NCBI GenBank assembly: GCA_964641715.1 | Contig: CAZXMB010000031.1 | Coordinates: 1-21,468 of the forward strand | Length of the DNA stretch: 21,468 nt | Direction: 5' to 3' | DNA from: CAZXMB01 sp964641715 | GTDB lineage: Bacteria; Desulfobacterota; BSN033; UBA1163 | Shown here: piece by piece, positions 1 to 7,470 of the stretch | Numbering within the stretch: the first letter of the stretch is position 1 | How the letters are laid out: each line of letters opens with the position of its first letter | Position numbers and translations under genes: made by a program | Notes under the pieces: generated by a model | The model's input: the letters and a program-made list of their open reading frames with translations, nothing else | Databases searched by the model: none | Told to the model about the DNA's origin: nothing

Positions 1-2
1 TC

Positions 3-68
3 GGAACTCATGAATCGAGTAACTTCACATTTCAAGGCCTGACACCTTATTTCTTAGAAACGGGTTAA
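3..68 (+). CDS. Possible 3' end of an upstream gene (partial)
   Basis: The frame starting at base 3 stays open to a TAA at 66-68, two bases before the ATG of the ABC-2 ATPase. It gives 21 residues ending in LTPYFLETG. The tight spacing would suit the last gene of an operon continuing into the exporter. A second frame (bases 1-42) is also open to a TGA, so the assignment is uncertain. The fragment is too short to recognise. Confidence 0.35.
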   Translation, partial: GTHESSNFTFQGLTPYFLETG

Positions 69-70
69 GA

Positions 71-1042
71 ATGGCACTGGCAATTAAGGCAGAGGGAATC
101 TATAAGACTTTCCGATCAGGTTGGGGGAGAAAGAGGAATAAGGAAGTCCTGAAAGGGGTCGATCTCCAGATCGAGGAGGGAGAGATCTTTGGTATCCTCG
201 GACCCAATGGTGCGGGAAAGACGACGCTTCTCTCCATTCTCTCCACGTTGCTCCTCCCCGATCGTGGTCAAATCCGGATCTTCGGTATGGATGGGATAAC
301 GGATGGCCACCGGATCAGAGAAAGGGTGAACATTTCAAGCGGAAATGCCAACTTCGTCTGGAGTTTAACCGTGGAGGAAAACCTTCAATTTTACGGGATG
401 CTTTACGGGTTGGCGGGGAGGCGAAGAGAGGAAAGGGTGAACTTCCTGATTAACCTTTTTGATTTAAGAGACCATCGGGATGTCCCCTTTGATCAGCTCT
501 CCACAGGGATGAAGCAGAGGCTTTCCCTTGCCAAATCGTTGCTCAATGAACCGGAAATTCTTTTCCTGGATGAACCCACGGTTGGACTGGATCCGGAGGT
601 CTCCATCCGGATCCGGGAACAGATCCGGGCGATTCAGAAGGAGAGAGGGATGACCATTCTCCTCACCACTCATCAAATGAAGGAGGCGGAATATCTTTGC
701 GGCCGCATTGCGTTTCTGAAAACGGGAGAGATATTGGCCAGCGGGACGGCCCACGATTTAAAGCGGATGGTGAGGATCGGAGATCTGGTGAGGATTACAT
801 TTGAAGGGAATATTTCCGAAGAGGAGCTCCTCCGAGCCGAGGGCGTGATCAATTACTCCGTCACGGATGGTCATTGTGAAATCATGTTGGACGATGGAGA
901 GAGGAGGTTGGGACCTCTGGTCTCGACCCTCACCCAGAACGGGACCCATATCAAAAGGCTTAGCTTAAGACAGGTGGATTTGGAGGATGTCTTTATCGAG
1001 TTTTCAAAAGAATCTGATTCGGATCCAGGCCTTCGCCTTTAA
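71..1042 (+). CDS. ABC-2 type transporter, ATP-binding protein
   Basis: Cytoplasmic ATPase of an ABC-2 (NodI/DrrA-like) exporter, 323 residues, the usual length. Visible motifs: Walker A GPNGAGKTT at residues 44-52, signature LSTGMKQ at 143-149, Walker B ILFLDEP at 163-169, D-loop GLD at 172-174 and switch histidine H201. The Q-loop region (about 86-100) reads ISSGNANFVWSLT and lacks an obvious canonical glutamine. Roughly 100 residues after the switch histidine form the C-terminal extension usual in this group. It overlaps the next gene by 56 bp, so the two are translated together and form one transporter. The substrate cannot be read from sequence; drugs, polysaccharides or lipids are typical for the family. 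The ATG at 71 has only a weak ribosome site, consistent with read-through from an upstream gene. Confidence 0.93.
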   Translation: MALAIKAEGIYKTFRSGWGRKRNKEVLKGVDLQIEEGEIFGILGPNGAGKTTLLSILSTLLLPDRGQIRIFGMDGITDGHRIRERVNISSGNANFVWSLTVEENLQFYGMLYGLAGRRREERVNFLINLFDLRDHRDVPFDQLSTGMKQRLSLAKSLLNEPEILFLDEPTVGLDPEVSIRIREQIRAIQKERGMTILLTTHQMKEAEYLCGRIAFLKTGEILASGTAHDLKRMVRIGDLVRITFEGNISEEELLRAEGVINYSVTDGHCEIMLDDGERRLGPLVSTLTQNGTHIKRLSLRQVDLEDVFIEFSKESDSDPGLRL

Positions 1043-1790
1043 GAACTGGATCATCACGAAGAGAAATTTTTTCAGCCTCTCCGAGATCCTCTTCTGGCCC
1101 CTGGTCGGCCTTTTCTCGGTTGGGCTACTGACCGTCTTTTTAAAACTGGATGCCGATATGACCGGGTTCATTCTGATCGGCGTCATGTCGATGAGCCTGA
1201 TCCAGGTCTGCCAGATCGATGTGGCCTATGCGCTTCTCTACGACCTCTGGGCAAAGTCAATGAAACATACCTTTATCGCTCCCATCCACTCCTTCCAGTT
1301 GATATTGGGGTCCTGGTTCATCGGGATGCTCCGATCCTCCTTTGTCTTTCTATTGCTTTCCATCTTCAGCCTCCTTGCCTTCCATTTCAACTTCTTTCGA
1401 TCCGGATTTCTTACGGTTTTGTTTTTTCTTCTGGGACTTTTTTTAATTGCTGTTTTGATCGGCCTCTGTGTCTGTATCCTTGTCCTCCTTTTCGGTTATA
1501 AGGCCGAAGTGGCGGCCTGGTCCATCACCAGCCTCATGGCTCTGATCTGCGGGATCTATTATCCTGTTTCCATCCTTCCTTCTCCTCTTCCCGGGATCGC
1601 CAGGGCAATCCCCCTGACCTATTTTTTAGAATATTTCAGATCCTTCTATGGATTCAGAAATGAATTGACCTATCCTTTAGGGTGGGGATTCGGCCTGATC
1701 GGGTTTTATCTCCTGCTGGGGGCCATTCTTTTCAAGATGGTCCTTCATCACGCCAGATCCAAAGGCACATTCGTCAGGCTTTCAGAGTAA
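987..1790 (+). CDS. ABC-2 type transporter, permease protein
   Basis: Inner-membrane permease of 267 residues and partner of the ATPase just upstream. It begins with a short basic amphipathic segment (IRIQAFAFKNWIITKRNFF) typical of ABC2_membrane proteins, then has about six hydrophobic segments (roughly residues 35-55, 60-80, 105-135, 140-170, 175-200 and 230-252). The ATG at 987 lies inside the ATPase gene and is needed to include the N-terminal cytoplasmic helix. A GGTGG/GGAGG stretch stands directly before it. The gene ends by overlapping the 3' end of the opposite-strand PrsW gene by 17 bp, so the two transcription units converge without a spacer. Substrate unknown. Confidence 0.9.
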   Translation: MSLSSFQKNLIRIQAFAFKNWIITKRNFFSLSEILFWPLVGLFSVGLLTVFLKLDADMTGFILIGVMSMSLIQVCQIDVAYALLYDLWAKSMKHTFIAPIHSFQLILGSWFIGMLRSSFVFLLLSIFSLLAFHFNFFRSGFLTVLFFLLGLFLIAVLIGLCVCILVLLFGYKAEVAAWSITSLMALICGIYYPVSILPSPLPGIARAIPLTYFLEYFRSFYGFRNELTYPLGWGFGLIGFYLLLGAILFKMVLHHARSKGTFVRLSE

Positions 1791-2580
1791 CTTCTTCCTC
1801 ATCGAGGGTTAACATTTCTCCGCAATGATGGCAGATCCAGGCTTTTGCAGAGACTGTTTTACCACAGGCCTGGCATAGGCGGGTGAACCTTTTTGGAAGA
1901 AGGTGGGCTGTTCGAAAAGGGGAGACTTTTTGGGCTTTTTTCATCAAGGCGAGGGTGAAGGTCAGGCTAAAGACCCAAACCAGGATACCCATCAGAAGGA
2001 ACCCTCCGGATCTTTCGAATGTCCCCGCTATGAGAAAGGCATCGTAGAGCCAATGAAGGGGGATGGCAAAGATAAAACCGATCCAGAGCCAATGTTTTTT
2101 CCCCTCGATCTTTTCCTTTGCCATATAATAGCCTAGGATGGCAGAGAATGAGACGTGACCCAGATAGGAAAGGATTGCCCTGAGAAGGCCCACCGAAAAA
2201 CCGAATCCCAGCATATACCCCACATTTTCAGTAGCGGCAAAACCCAGGGCGGCTGAGATCATATAGATCATTCCATCCATCACCTCATTGAATTCTTTTG
2301 AACGGTAGACGGTCAGGCGCACCGCAAGAAATTTAAAGGTTTCTTCAACGATTCCCACCCATAAGAAGGAGAGGAAGAGGTTCTTGAGAAGGGGAGGGGA
2401 GGAAGTTTCCCTTAATTGAAGGGGAATCTCCAGAAGGACGGAAGGCGCAGTGGCTAAAACCCCGGCGAAGAATGTGAGGTAGACCAGACGTTCCGGTTCC
2501 TTCTCATACTTATCCATTTTCCGGAACTTATTGAGCCAGAAAAGGGCAACGAGAACAGAGAAGATGAGGGCAATGATCAC
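1774..2580 (-). CDS. PrsW-family intramembrane metalloprotease with C-terminal zinc ribbon
   Basis: Polytopic membrane protein of 268 residues in the PrsW (Abi-related) glutamic/metalloprotease family. In Bacillus subtilis PrsW performs site-1 cleavage of anti-sigma factor RsiW. Family motifs are present: EExxK (E79, E80, K83), FAATENVGY at 114-122 (E118), GHVSFSA with H142, and LHWLYD with H176 and D180. After the last membrane segment (about 193-213) there is a basic linker and then a four-cysteine zinc ribbon, CxxC at 236/239 and CxxC at 250/253, which the B. subtilis protein lacks. The GTG start shares a GTGA stop/start overlap with the small ORF upstream, so translation is probably coupled. 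No anti-sigma factor is seen nearby, so the target is unknown. Confidence 0.88.
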   Translation of the reverse strand: MIIALIFSVLVALFWLNKFRKMDKYEKEPERLVYLTFFAGVLATAPSVLLEIPLQLRETSSPPLLKNLFLSFLWVGIVEETFKFLAVRLTVYRSKEFNEVMDGMIYMISAALGFAATENVGYMLGFGFSVGLLRAILSYLGHVSFSAILGYYMAKEKIEGKKHWLWIGFIFAIPLHWLYDAFLIAGTFERSGGFLLMGILVWVFSLTFTLALMKKAQKVSPFRTAHLLPKRFTRLCQACGKTVSAKAWICHHCGEMLTLDEEEVTLKA

Positions 2581-2696
2581 AGGGCCTCCCCGGAGGAATC
2601 AATGATGAGATCCGAAGAATCAATACCCAGCTCTCCAGTCTCCTCTATTTCTTTTAGAAGGGGCTTAAGCAGAATGTTTGCTGGACCGTATTTCAT
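2577..2696 (-). CDS. Small ORF of 39 residues, unknown function
   Basis: A 39-residue acidic ORF beginning MKYGPANILLKPLLKEIEE, with the repeated phrase IDSSDLIIDSSGE near the end. The ATG at 2696 is preceded by an excellent ribosome site (GCGGAGGAAAGA, 5-7 bp spacing). The frame can be extended upstream to a TTG at 2780 inside the preceding gene, but the ribosome site clearly favours the ATG. Its stop overlaps the GTG start of the PrsW gene (GTGA). It may be a leader peptide that couples translation into prsW or a small partner of the protease. No transmembrane segment or known domain is visible. Confidence 0.6.
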   Translation of the reverse strand: MKYGPANILLKPLLKEIEETGELGIDSSDLIIDSSGEAL

Positions 2697-2764
2697 TCTT
2701 TCCTCCGCTGACGATGGGCAATGATCGGTGAACTTAAAGTCAGGGTCTTTTAACCCCAAACTCT

Positions 2765-4165
2765 TTACTCCGGACCCCAAACTTTTTTGGCTTCTCTTAC
2801 CCAGATCCTGATCTTCGCCTTTCGGTGAGGAATCCTTCCCTGGAACACCTGCCCAATCTTTTCGTAAAGTTTCTCCGGGTCTTCCAAGGAAAGATCGGAA
2901 ACGGAATGAATCCCGATCTCTTCCAGAAGGCGAAGATTCTCAATCCCCATTCCTTTGATCTGGACCAATTGAGCCTTCTCCACCCAATGATTAAGCTCCT
3001 CTTTAGGAATGAGAAGGCGGAGGGCCAGCTCCTCCCTCTCCTTTTTCTCGTCTGTTTTTAAGACGAGATCCTCAAGAGTGGCGATTCCGACCTTGGGGAG
3101 CTCCTTCCGGTAATTGGAGGGGATCCAGTAAGCATCTTTCATACGGGGGTAGAAGGAGTCAACGGTTTTGAAATCGATAGCCGTGAAGATGAGGATGGAG
3201 AAGCTGATCAACAGAATCGTCGTTAAAATGATGGTGAGGGGTCTCGTCCTTTTTTCTGAATGGAGTTTACAGGTTTCCACTTCCCATCCCCTCCCGAATC
3301 GAAAGAGGGAGATGAAATGATACATGACATAGGCCTGAACGGCGAAAGGAGGGAAGCCCAGAAAGCCAAGAAAAGGCATTTCAAATCCTTTCATCTCATC
3401 AAAGAAGGGGACAGTATAAACCCATTTTGAGCGGGCCCAGAAATTCCAGAATTCCCAGAGAAACCCGCATATCAACCCGGCAATAAGAAGGAGACATATT
3501 TTTCCTGGTTTCCCCGCCTCCAGGTCTCTTAAAAGGGAACTGGTGCTGTACCGGTAATTGAAGGGTTCCAGAAGGAATATGAATCCCACCCAGATGAGGG
3601 GGAAAAAGTATTTGGGGATAACCACAGATAATATAAGGGAGAGAATCCCTGAGAGAATAAGGGAGGGGTGACCACCCCTCATCCTTCCCTTTTCCTCTTG
3701 GGGGAGAGGAAGGGGGTGATGGGGTGACTTGAAGATGATGGTCTCCAATAATTCGGTCGTCTCAAAGAGTCCGGGGAGGACTGTCCCGTAAGCAATGGCA
3801 TAGCCTGCCCACCGTTCGACGATGGAAGGGGGAAGGTTGATGTAGTACCAGTTCTCTAGTGAAAGGTTCGCCGCTTCGAAGATGAGCCAGATGAAGATGG
3901 ACCATGGGATCATCAGAAAAAATTCCCTGGTCCGATTGAGAAGAAGGGAGTTTCCCTTTAGATAATAGATGAACCCATCAATGGTGAGGATATATGACCA
4001 CCAGGCAAAGCAATAAAAAAAGCTGTAGAAGGGGTCTATTTTCTTAAATAGAAGGATTTCAGAAAGGATGAGGAGGATGATTCCGATGATCCCGTGAAGG
4101 GGAAAGGTTTTTTTCATAGAAATCAATCTATCACATCCAATTTCCTCGGACAATGAGAACATCAC
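2765..4165 (-). CDS. Polytopic membrane protein with C-terminal DUF4332-like helix-hairpin-helix region
   Basis: 466 residues. Residues 1-335 hold about eight hydrophobic segments (for example 24-41, 45-67, 84-99, 122-140, 170-200, 222-242, 265-288 and 308-330). Residues about 345-466 are soluble and resemble DUF4332: a first repeat (LPKVGIATLEDLVL...LAL), then QIKGMGIENLRLLEEIGIHSV, in the style of tandem helix-hairpin-helix motifs. The loop at residues 148-168 is encoded by a palindromic repeat and is rich in Pro, His and charged residues. The GTG at 4165 overlaps the livF stop (GTGA), with GGAGG just ahead. An ATG at 4162 or residue M17 are alternative starts. The location implies co-expression with the amino-acid importer. 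Function unknown. Confidence 0.75.
   Translation of the reverse strand: MMFSLSEEIGCDRLISMKKTFPLHGIIGIILLILSEILLFKKIDPFYSFFYCFAWWSYILTIDGFIYYLKGNSLLLNRTREFFLMIPWSIFIWLIFEAANLSLENWYYINLPPSIVERWAGYAIAYGTVLPGLFETTELLETIIFKSPHHPLPLPQEEKGRMRGGHPSLILSGILSLILSVVIPKYFFPLIWVGFIFLLEPFNYRYSTSSLLRDLEAGKPGKICLLLIAGLICGFLWEFWNFWARSKWVYTVPFFDEMKGFEMPFLGFLGFPPFAVQAYVMYHFISLFRFGRGWEVETCKLHSEKRTRPLTIILTTILLISFSILIFTAIDFKTVDSFYPRMKDAYWIPSNYRKELPKVGIATLEDLVLKTDEKKEREELALRLLIPKEELNHWVEKAQLVQIKGMGIENLRLLEEIGIHSVSDLSLEDPEKLYEKIGQVFQGRIPHRKAKIRIWVREAKKVWGPE
3663..3726. repeat. Palindromic repeat inserted in frame inside the DUF4332 membrane-protein gene
   Basis: CACCCC at 3673-3678 pairs with GGGGTG at 3721-3726, and TTCCTCT at 3692-3698 pairs with AGAGGAA at 3705-3711 around a G-rich loop. 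A second small palindrome (GAGGGGT 3663-3669 / ACCCCTC 3674-3680) overlaps it. The composition (CCCTCTCCCCCAAGAGG-like) matches the dispersed element at 9452-9480. It encodes about 20 residues of a cytoplasmic or periplasmic loop without breaking the frame. Confidence 0.6.
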
Positions 4166-4875
4166 CCTCCGAGGTAGAGGCGTTTTACCTCTTCATTATT
4201 AAGCAACCCTTCCCCTGTATCTTCCAGGCGGTTCACACCGAGATCCAGAACGTAAGCCCGATGGGCCAAGCGAAGCGCTTTTCGTGCATTCTGTTCGACA
4301 ATGACAAGGGTCACCCCCTCCTGATTGATCACGTTCATCTGCTGATACATCTCATCGATCCGTTTGGGTGCAAGGCCAAGAGAGGGCTCATCCAACAGTA
4401 TCAGTTTGGGTTTGATCATGGAGGCCCGTGCTAGGGCGAGGACCTGTTTTTCACCTCCGGAGAGGGACCCCGCCTTCACCTTTTTCCTTTTTTCCAGTTG
4501 TGGATAGCGATCAAAGATTTCCCGGATGGCCTTTTCTATTACTGTGGAATCCCCCAGCGGGGTCCCACCCATCTCCAGGTTCTCCAAAACGGTCAGTGAG
4601 GGGAAGATATTCCTCCCCTGAGGGATATAGGAGATTCCCATTTTCACTTTTTCTTCAGGGTCTTTCAGGGAGATTTCCTGACCTAAAAATTGGATACTCC
4701 CTCGCTTCGGTTTGATTAAACCAAATATGGTTTTCAGGAGCGTCGACTTCCCTGAACCATTCGGGCCGATGATAGAGACGATCTTTTGCGGGGCCACATG
4801 GATGGAGACGCCATGAAGCACTTCGATCTTCCCGTAACCGGAATAAACATCTCTAACGTCTAAAAGGGGTACCAT
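4162..4875 (-). CDS. livF: Branched-chain amino-acid ABC transporter, ATP-binding protein LivF
   Basis: One of the two ATPases of a HAAT-family (Liv) importer, 237 residues, normal length. Walker A GPNGSGKST at 37-45, Q-loop Q86 in YIPQGRNIFPSLTVLENL, signature LSGGEKQ at 138-144, Walker B LILLDEP at 158-164. The VEQN motif (193-196) replaces the usual switch histidine with Q, a mark of LivF as opposed to LivG. The ATG at 4873-4875 has a weak ribosome site (GAGAAACG). It follows livG after a 99-bp gap carrying an inverted repeat, and its stop overlaps the start of the next gene. It pairs with LivG on the LivHM membrane core. Actual substrate could be Leu/Ile/Val or another amino acid or amide. 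Confidence 0.95.
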   Translation of the reverse strand: MVPLLDVRDVYSGYGKIEVLHGVSIHVAPQKIVSIIGPNGSGKSTLLKTIFGLIKPKRGSIQFLGQEISLKDPEEKVKMGISYIPQGRNIFPSLTVLENLEMGGTPLGDSTVIEKAIREIFDRYPQLEKRKKVKAGSLSGGEKQVLALARASMIKPKLILLDEPSLGLAPKRIDEMYQQMNVINQEGVTLVIVEQNARKALRLAHRAYVLDLGVNRLEDTGEGLLNNEEVKRLYLGG

Positions 4876-4889
4876 CGTTTCTCAAATTT

Positions 4890-4968
4890 AGGGTTCAAGG
4901 GTTCGAAGGCTAAATATGAGAAGTCCTTTTTCAACTTGGCCCCTGAGACCCCGGAAACCTTGAACCCT
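4890..4968. repeat. Inverted repeat in the livG-livF spacer
   Basis: AGGGTTCAAGG at 4890-4900 is the exact reverse complement of CCTTGAACCCT at 4958-4968 (11 bp, 57-nt loop). In the livF mRNA it would form a long stem-loop just ahead of livF. The GGGTTCAAGGGTTCGAAGG text suggests a dispersed repeat. No T-run follows on the minus strand side, so it does not look like a terminator; an mRNA-stability or spacing role is possible. Confidence 0.5.
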
Positions 4969-4974
4969 ATTCAT

Positions 4975-5724
4975 TCAGACTCCCAGATAGGCCTCGATCA
5001 CCCGTGGATCGTTTTGGATCTCTCTGGGCCTTCCTTCGGCTATTTTTTCACCGTTATCCAGTACAAAGACCCATTCGCAGAGCTCAATGACCACATCCAT
5101 ATTATGCTCGATGATAAAAAAGAACATCCCCCATTCCTTCATCTTCAGGATCAGCTCCATAATGGTTTTGATCATGATGGGGTTGATCCCCGCGGTGGGC
5201 TCATCGAGAAGGATCATTTTGGGGTCTGCCATCAATCCCCTGGCCAGTTCTAACAACTTCTGCTGTCCGTAGGAGAGATTTTCGGCGAATTGGTCTTTTA
5301 GATGGGAGAGCCTTACGAGGTCAATCAGCTCCAAGGCCTTCTTCCGATTTTCCCCTTCCTCTTTTTTAACCGCCTTCTGTTTAAACCAGAGGGAGCCAAA
5401 CTTCTCTCCGGTCTGATGGGGCGGGGCAATCAGCATATTTTCCAAAACAGTCATCTTGGGCAGGATACGGGTGATCTGGAATGTTCGGACAATACCTCTG
5501 ATGGCCACTTCATGGGGAAGGAGACCATCAATTCGTTTCCCCTGAAAGTGGATTTCTCCATGATCAGGAGGGATAAAACCTGTGACGAGATTGAATAGAG
5601 TCGTTTTCCCCGATCCATTTGGCCCGATGAGGCCGCTGATTTTATATTCCTTTGTGTTGAGGGTGCAGTGAGAGACTGCCTGTATTCCCCCAAAGGATTT
5701 ATTGACACCGTTTAGTTCCAACAT
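4975..5724 (-). CDS. livG: Branched-chain amino-acid ABC transporter, ATP-binding protein LivG
   Basis: Second ATPase of the Liv-type importer, 249 residues. Walker A GPNGSGKTT at 34-42, Q-loop in RTFQITRILPKMTVLENM (Q83), signature LSYGQQK at 150-156 (the Y in place of G is common in LivG), Walker B MILLDEP at 170-176 followed by TAGINP, and the LivG-typical IIEHNMDVV with its switch histidine. The C-terminus (AEGRPREIQNDPRVIEAYLGV) is a classic LivG ending. The ATG at 5722-5724 lies inside livM (26-bp overlap), so the two are translationally coupled. Confidence 0.96.
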   Translation of the reverse strand: MLELNGVNKSFGGIQAVSHCTLNTKEYKISGLIGPNGSGKTTLFNLVTGFIPPDHGEIHFQGKRIDGLLPHEVAIRGIVRTFQITRILPKMTVLENMLIAPPHQTGEKFGSLWFKQKAVKKEEGENRKKALELIDLVRLSHLKDQFAENLSYGQQKLLELARGLMADPKMILLDEPTAGINPIMIKTIMELILKMKEWGMFFFIIEHNMDVVIELCEWVFVLDNGEKIAEGRPREIQNDPRVIEAYLGV

Positions 5725-6601
5725 CTGTGCTCTTTCCCTTTTCTCTCAGGATTCCCTCCGGCCGAAAGATCATGAGCAGGACGAGAAGCCCCCCAAAGAT
5801 CATCTGCTGGAGAGGAGCAAGGTAATGGGCCCATTCGGCAGGGAGCCTTAAAAATCTCAATGATTCCTGAAAAAAGATGAGGACGATTGCCCCTAACACA
5901 GGTCCCCACTCTGTTCCTTTTCCGCCGAGAACAACGATGAGGAGAACGAGGATCGTTTCCAGGAGAGTAAAATCACCCGGGCTGATAAAAGTGATATAGT
6001 GCCCCCAGAGGGTTCCTGCCAAACCGGCAAAGACAGAACCGATGACAAAGGATTTGATCCTGAAGTGGAAGACATTCTTTCCGAGAGCGGTTGATGCCAC
6101 CTCGTCTTCCCTGATCGCTTTAAAAATCCGGCCCAAAGGGCTTCGTATGATGAACCTGAGAACGAGAAAGGTGAGGATGGCGAATCCCAGGGTAAGGAGA
6201 AGATACTGGGGCAGTGTTGCGAACCGACAGGAGAAGAGCACCGGTTTTGGGATTCCGGGCAGTCCCATGGGTCCTTTGGTCAACCATACTTCATTCTGAA
6301 AAATCATCCGGATGATCTCCCCGAATCCTAACGTGGCAATACCGAAATAGTCACCGCGGAGCCTGAGGCTTGGAATGCTGAGAAGAAAACCGGAGAGGCC
6401 TGCGGCGATTAAGGCCGCTGCAAAGGCCAATTCAAAAGGGACCTGATGAAGCGTCAAAAGAGCGGAGGTATAAGCTCCGATTCCGAAGAAGGCCACATGA
6501 CCGAAGTTGAAAAGACCCGTATAACCCACCTCCAGATTGAGGCTCATTGCAAAGATGGTGTAAATGAGAATCATGATCCAGAGATGAAGAAAGAGGTCCA
6601 T
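5699..6601 (-). CDS. livM: Branched-chain amino-acid ABC transporter, permease LivM
   Basis: Inner-membrane permease of 300 residues. Conserved LivM features: GYTGLFNFGHVAFFGIGAY at 26-44, SLRLRGDYFGIATLGFGEI at 78-96, the coupling-helix region AIREDEVASTALG at 162-174, and GGKGTEWGPVLGA at 226-238. About eight to ten hydrophobic segments. The ATG follows the livH stop by two bases, with GGAG at the right distance. The C-terminal 26 bp overlap livG. It forms the membrane pore with LivH. Confidence 0.96.
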   Translation of the reverse strand: MDLFLHLWIMILIYTIFAMSLNLEVGYTGLFNFGHVAFFGIGAYTSALLTLHQVPFELAFAAALIAAGLSGFLLSIPSLRLRGDYFGIATLGFGEIIRMIFQNEVWLTKGPMGLPGIPKPVLFSCRFATLPQYLLLTLGFAILTFLVLRFIIRSPLGRIFKAIREDEVASTALGKNVFHFRIKSFVIGSVFAGLAGTLWGHYITFISPGDFTLLETILVLLIVVLGGKGTEWGPVLGAIVLIFFQESLRFLRLPAEWAHYLAPLQQMIFGGLLVLLMIFRPEGILREKGKSTDVGTKRCQ

Positions 6602-6603
6602 GT

Positions 6604-7467
6604 TTACTCCTGGACTCCGTAGAGAGTAGAGGGCCTGAGCAGAAGGAGGAGCACCATGATTCCAAAGGCAATTGCGTCTTTATAACCTGTGGAGATGACC
6701 AGAACCCCGAGATTTTCAGCAAGGCCAATAACGATTCCGCCCAAGAGAGCACCCCAGAGATTTCCAACTCCTCCCAGAAGGGTGGCGGCAAAGGCCTTCA
6801 CCAGGTTGATCAGGCCCATACCCGGCTGGAGGTTCGTATCGAGAGCTAAAAGAATTCCACCAATGCATGCGAGCGATGAAGAGATGATCCAGGCAAATTG
6901 GATGGCCCTTTTTGTATGAATCCCTACGACCCGGGCCAGTTCGAGGTTATCCGAGACAGCCCTCATTGATTTCCCCAGTCTTGATCTGTGGAAAAGGAGA
7001 TAGACGATCATGATACAGATCAGAGTCGTGAGGATAATCGCTATTTGATTGGGTGTGATGCTCATATTCAAAATTCTCCAGCCCCTCCTGATTTGAAACC
7101 CATAAGTCCTGAGTTCCGCACCCCAGAAGAACTGGGCTCCATTGCGGAGAAGAAAGGAAAGACCCAGTGCGGCAATGAGAAGGGTAAGGCGATTGGCCTG
7201 ACGGAGGGGTTTAAAGGTAAAACGGTCCATGCCCATTCCCAGCAGAATGGTAAGAGAGAGGGAAGGGATGAGGGCAACAGGGAGGGGGAGATGAAAAGGC
7301 TTTTCCATAAAAAGATAAAGGGAATAGGCTCCCCACATGATCAATTCCCCATGGGCGAAGTTAACGAAGTTCAGGACTCCGTAGATCAATGTCAACCCCA
7401 TGGCGAAAAGGGCATAGATACAGCCGGCCAGTAAACCATTGAAGATGGATTGAAGGATGAATGACAT
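6604..7467 (-). CDS. livH: Branched-chain amino-acid ABC transporter, permease LivH
   Basis: Inner-membrane permease of 287 residues and partner of LivM. It begins MSFILQSIFNGLLAGCIYA, the standard LivH N-terminus, and contains GVLNFVNFAHGELIMWGAY at 30-48, the coupling loop RAVSDNLELARVVGI and LLGGVGNLWGALLGG. The start is fixed by family alignment, yet no Shine-Dalgarno sequence is visible: the bases just before the ATG are CCTAATTTTTTAAA, the tail of a terminator-like hairpin that follows livK. Lower expression than livK is therefore expected, matching the usual excess of binding protein over permease. Confidence 0.96.
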   Translation of the reverse strand: MSFILQSIFNGLLAGCIYALFAMGLTLIYGVLNFVNFAHGELIMWGAYSLYLFMEKPFHLPLPVALIPSLSLTILLGMGMDRFTFKPLRQANRLTLLIAALGLSFLLRNGAQFFWGAELRTYGFQIRRGWRILNMSITPNQIAIILTTLICIMIVYLLFHRSRLGKSMRAVSDNLELARVVGIHTKRAIQFAWIISSSLACIGGILLALDTNLQPGMGLINLVKAFAATLLGGVGNLWGALLGGIVIGLAENLGVLVISTGYKDAIAFGIMVLLLLLRPSTLYGVQE

Positions 7468-7470
7468 TTT

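Noticed and set aside
6432..6791. 119-aa ORF spanning the livH-livM junction
   Set aside because: Shadow frame of two well-supported permease genes, with Ser/Pro-rich nonsense composition.
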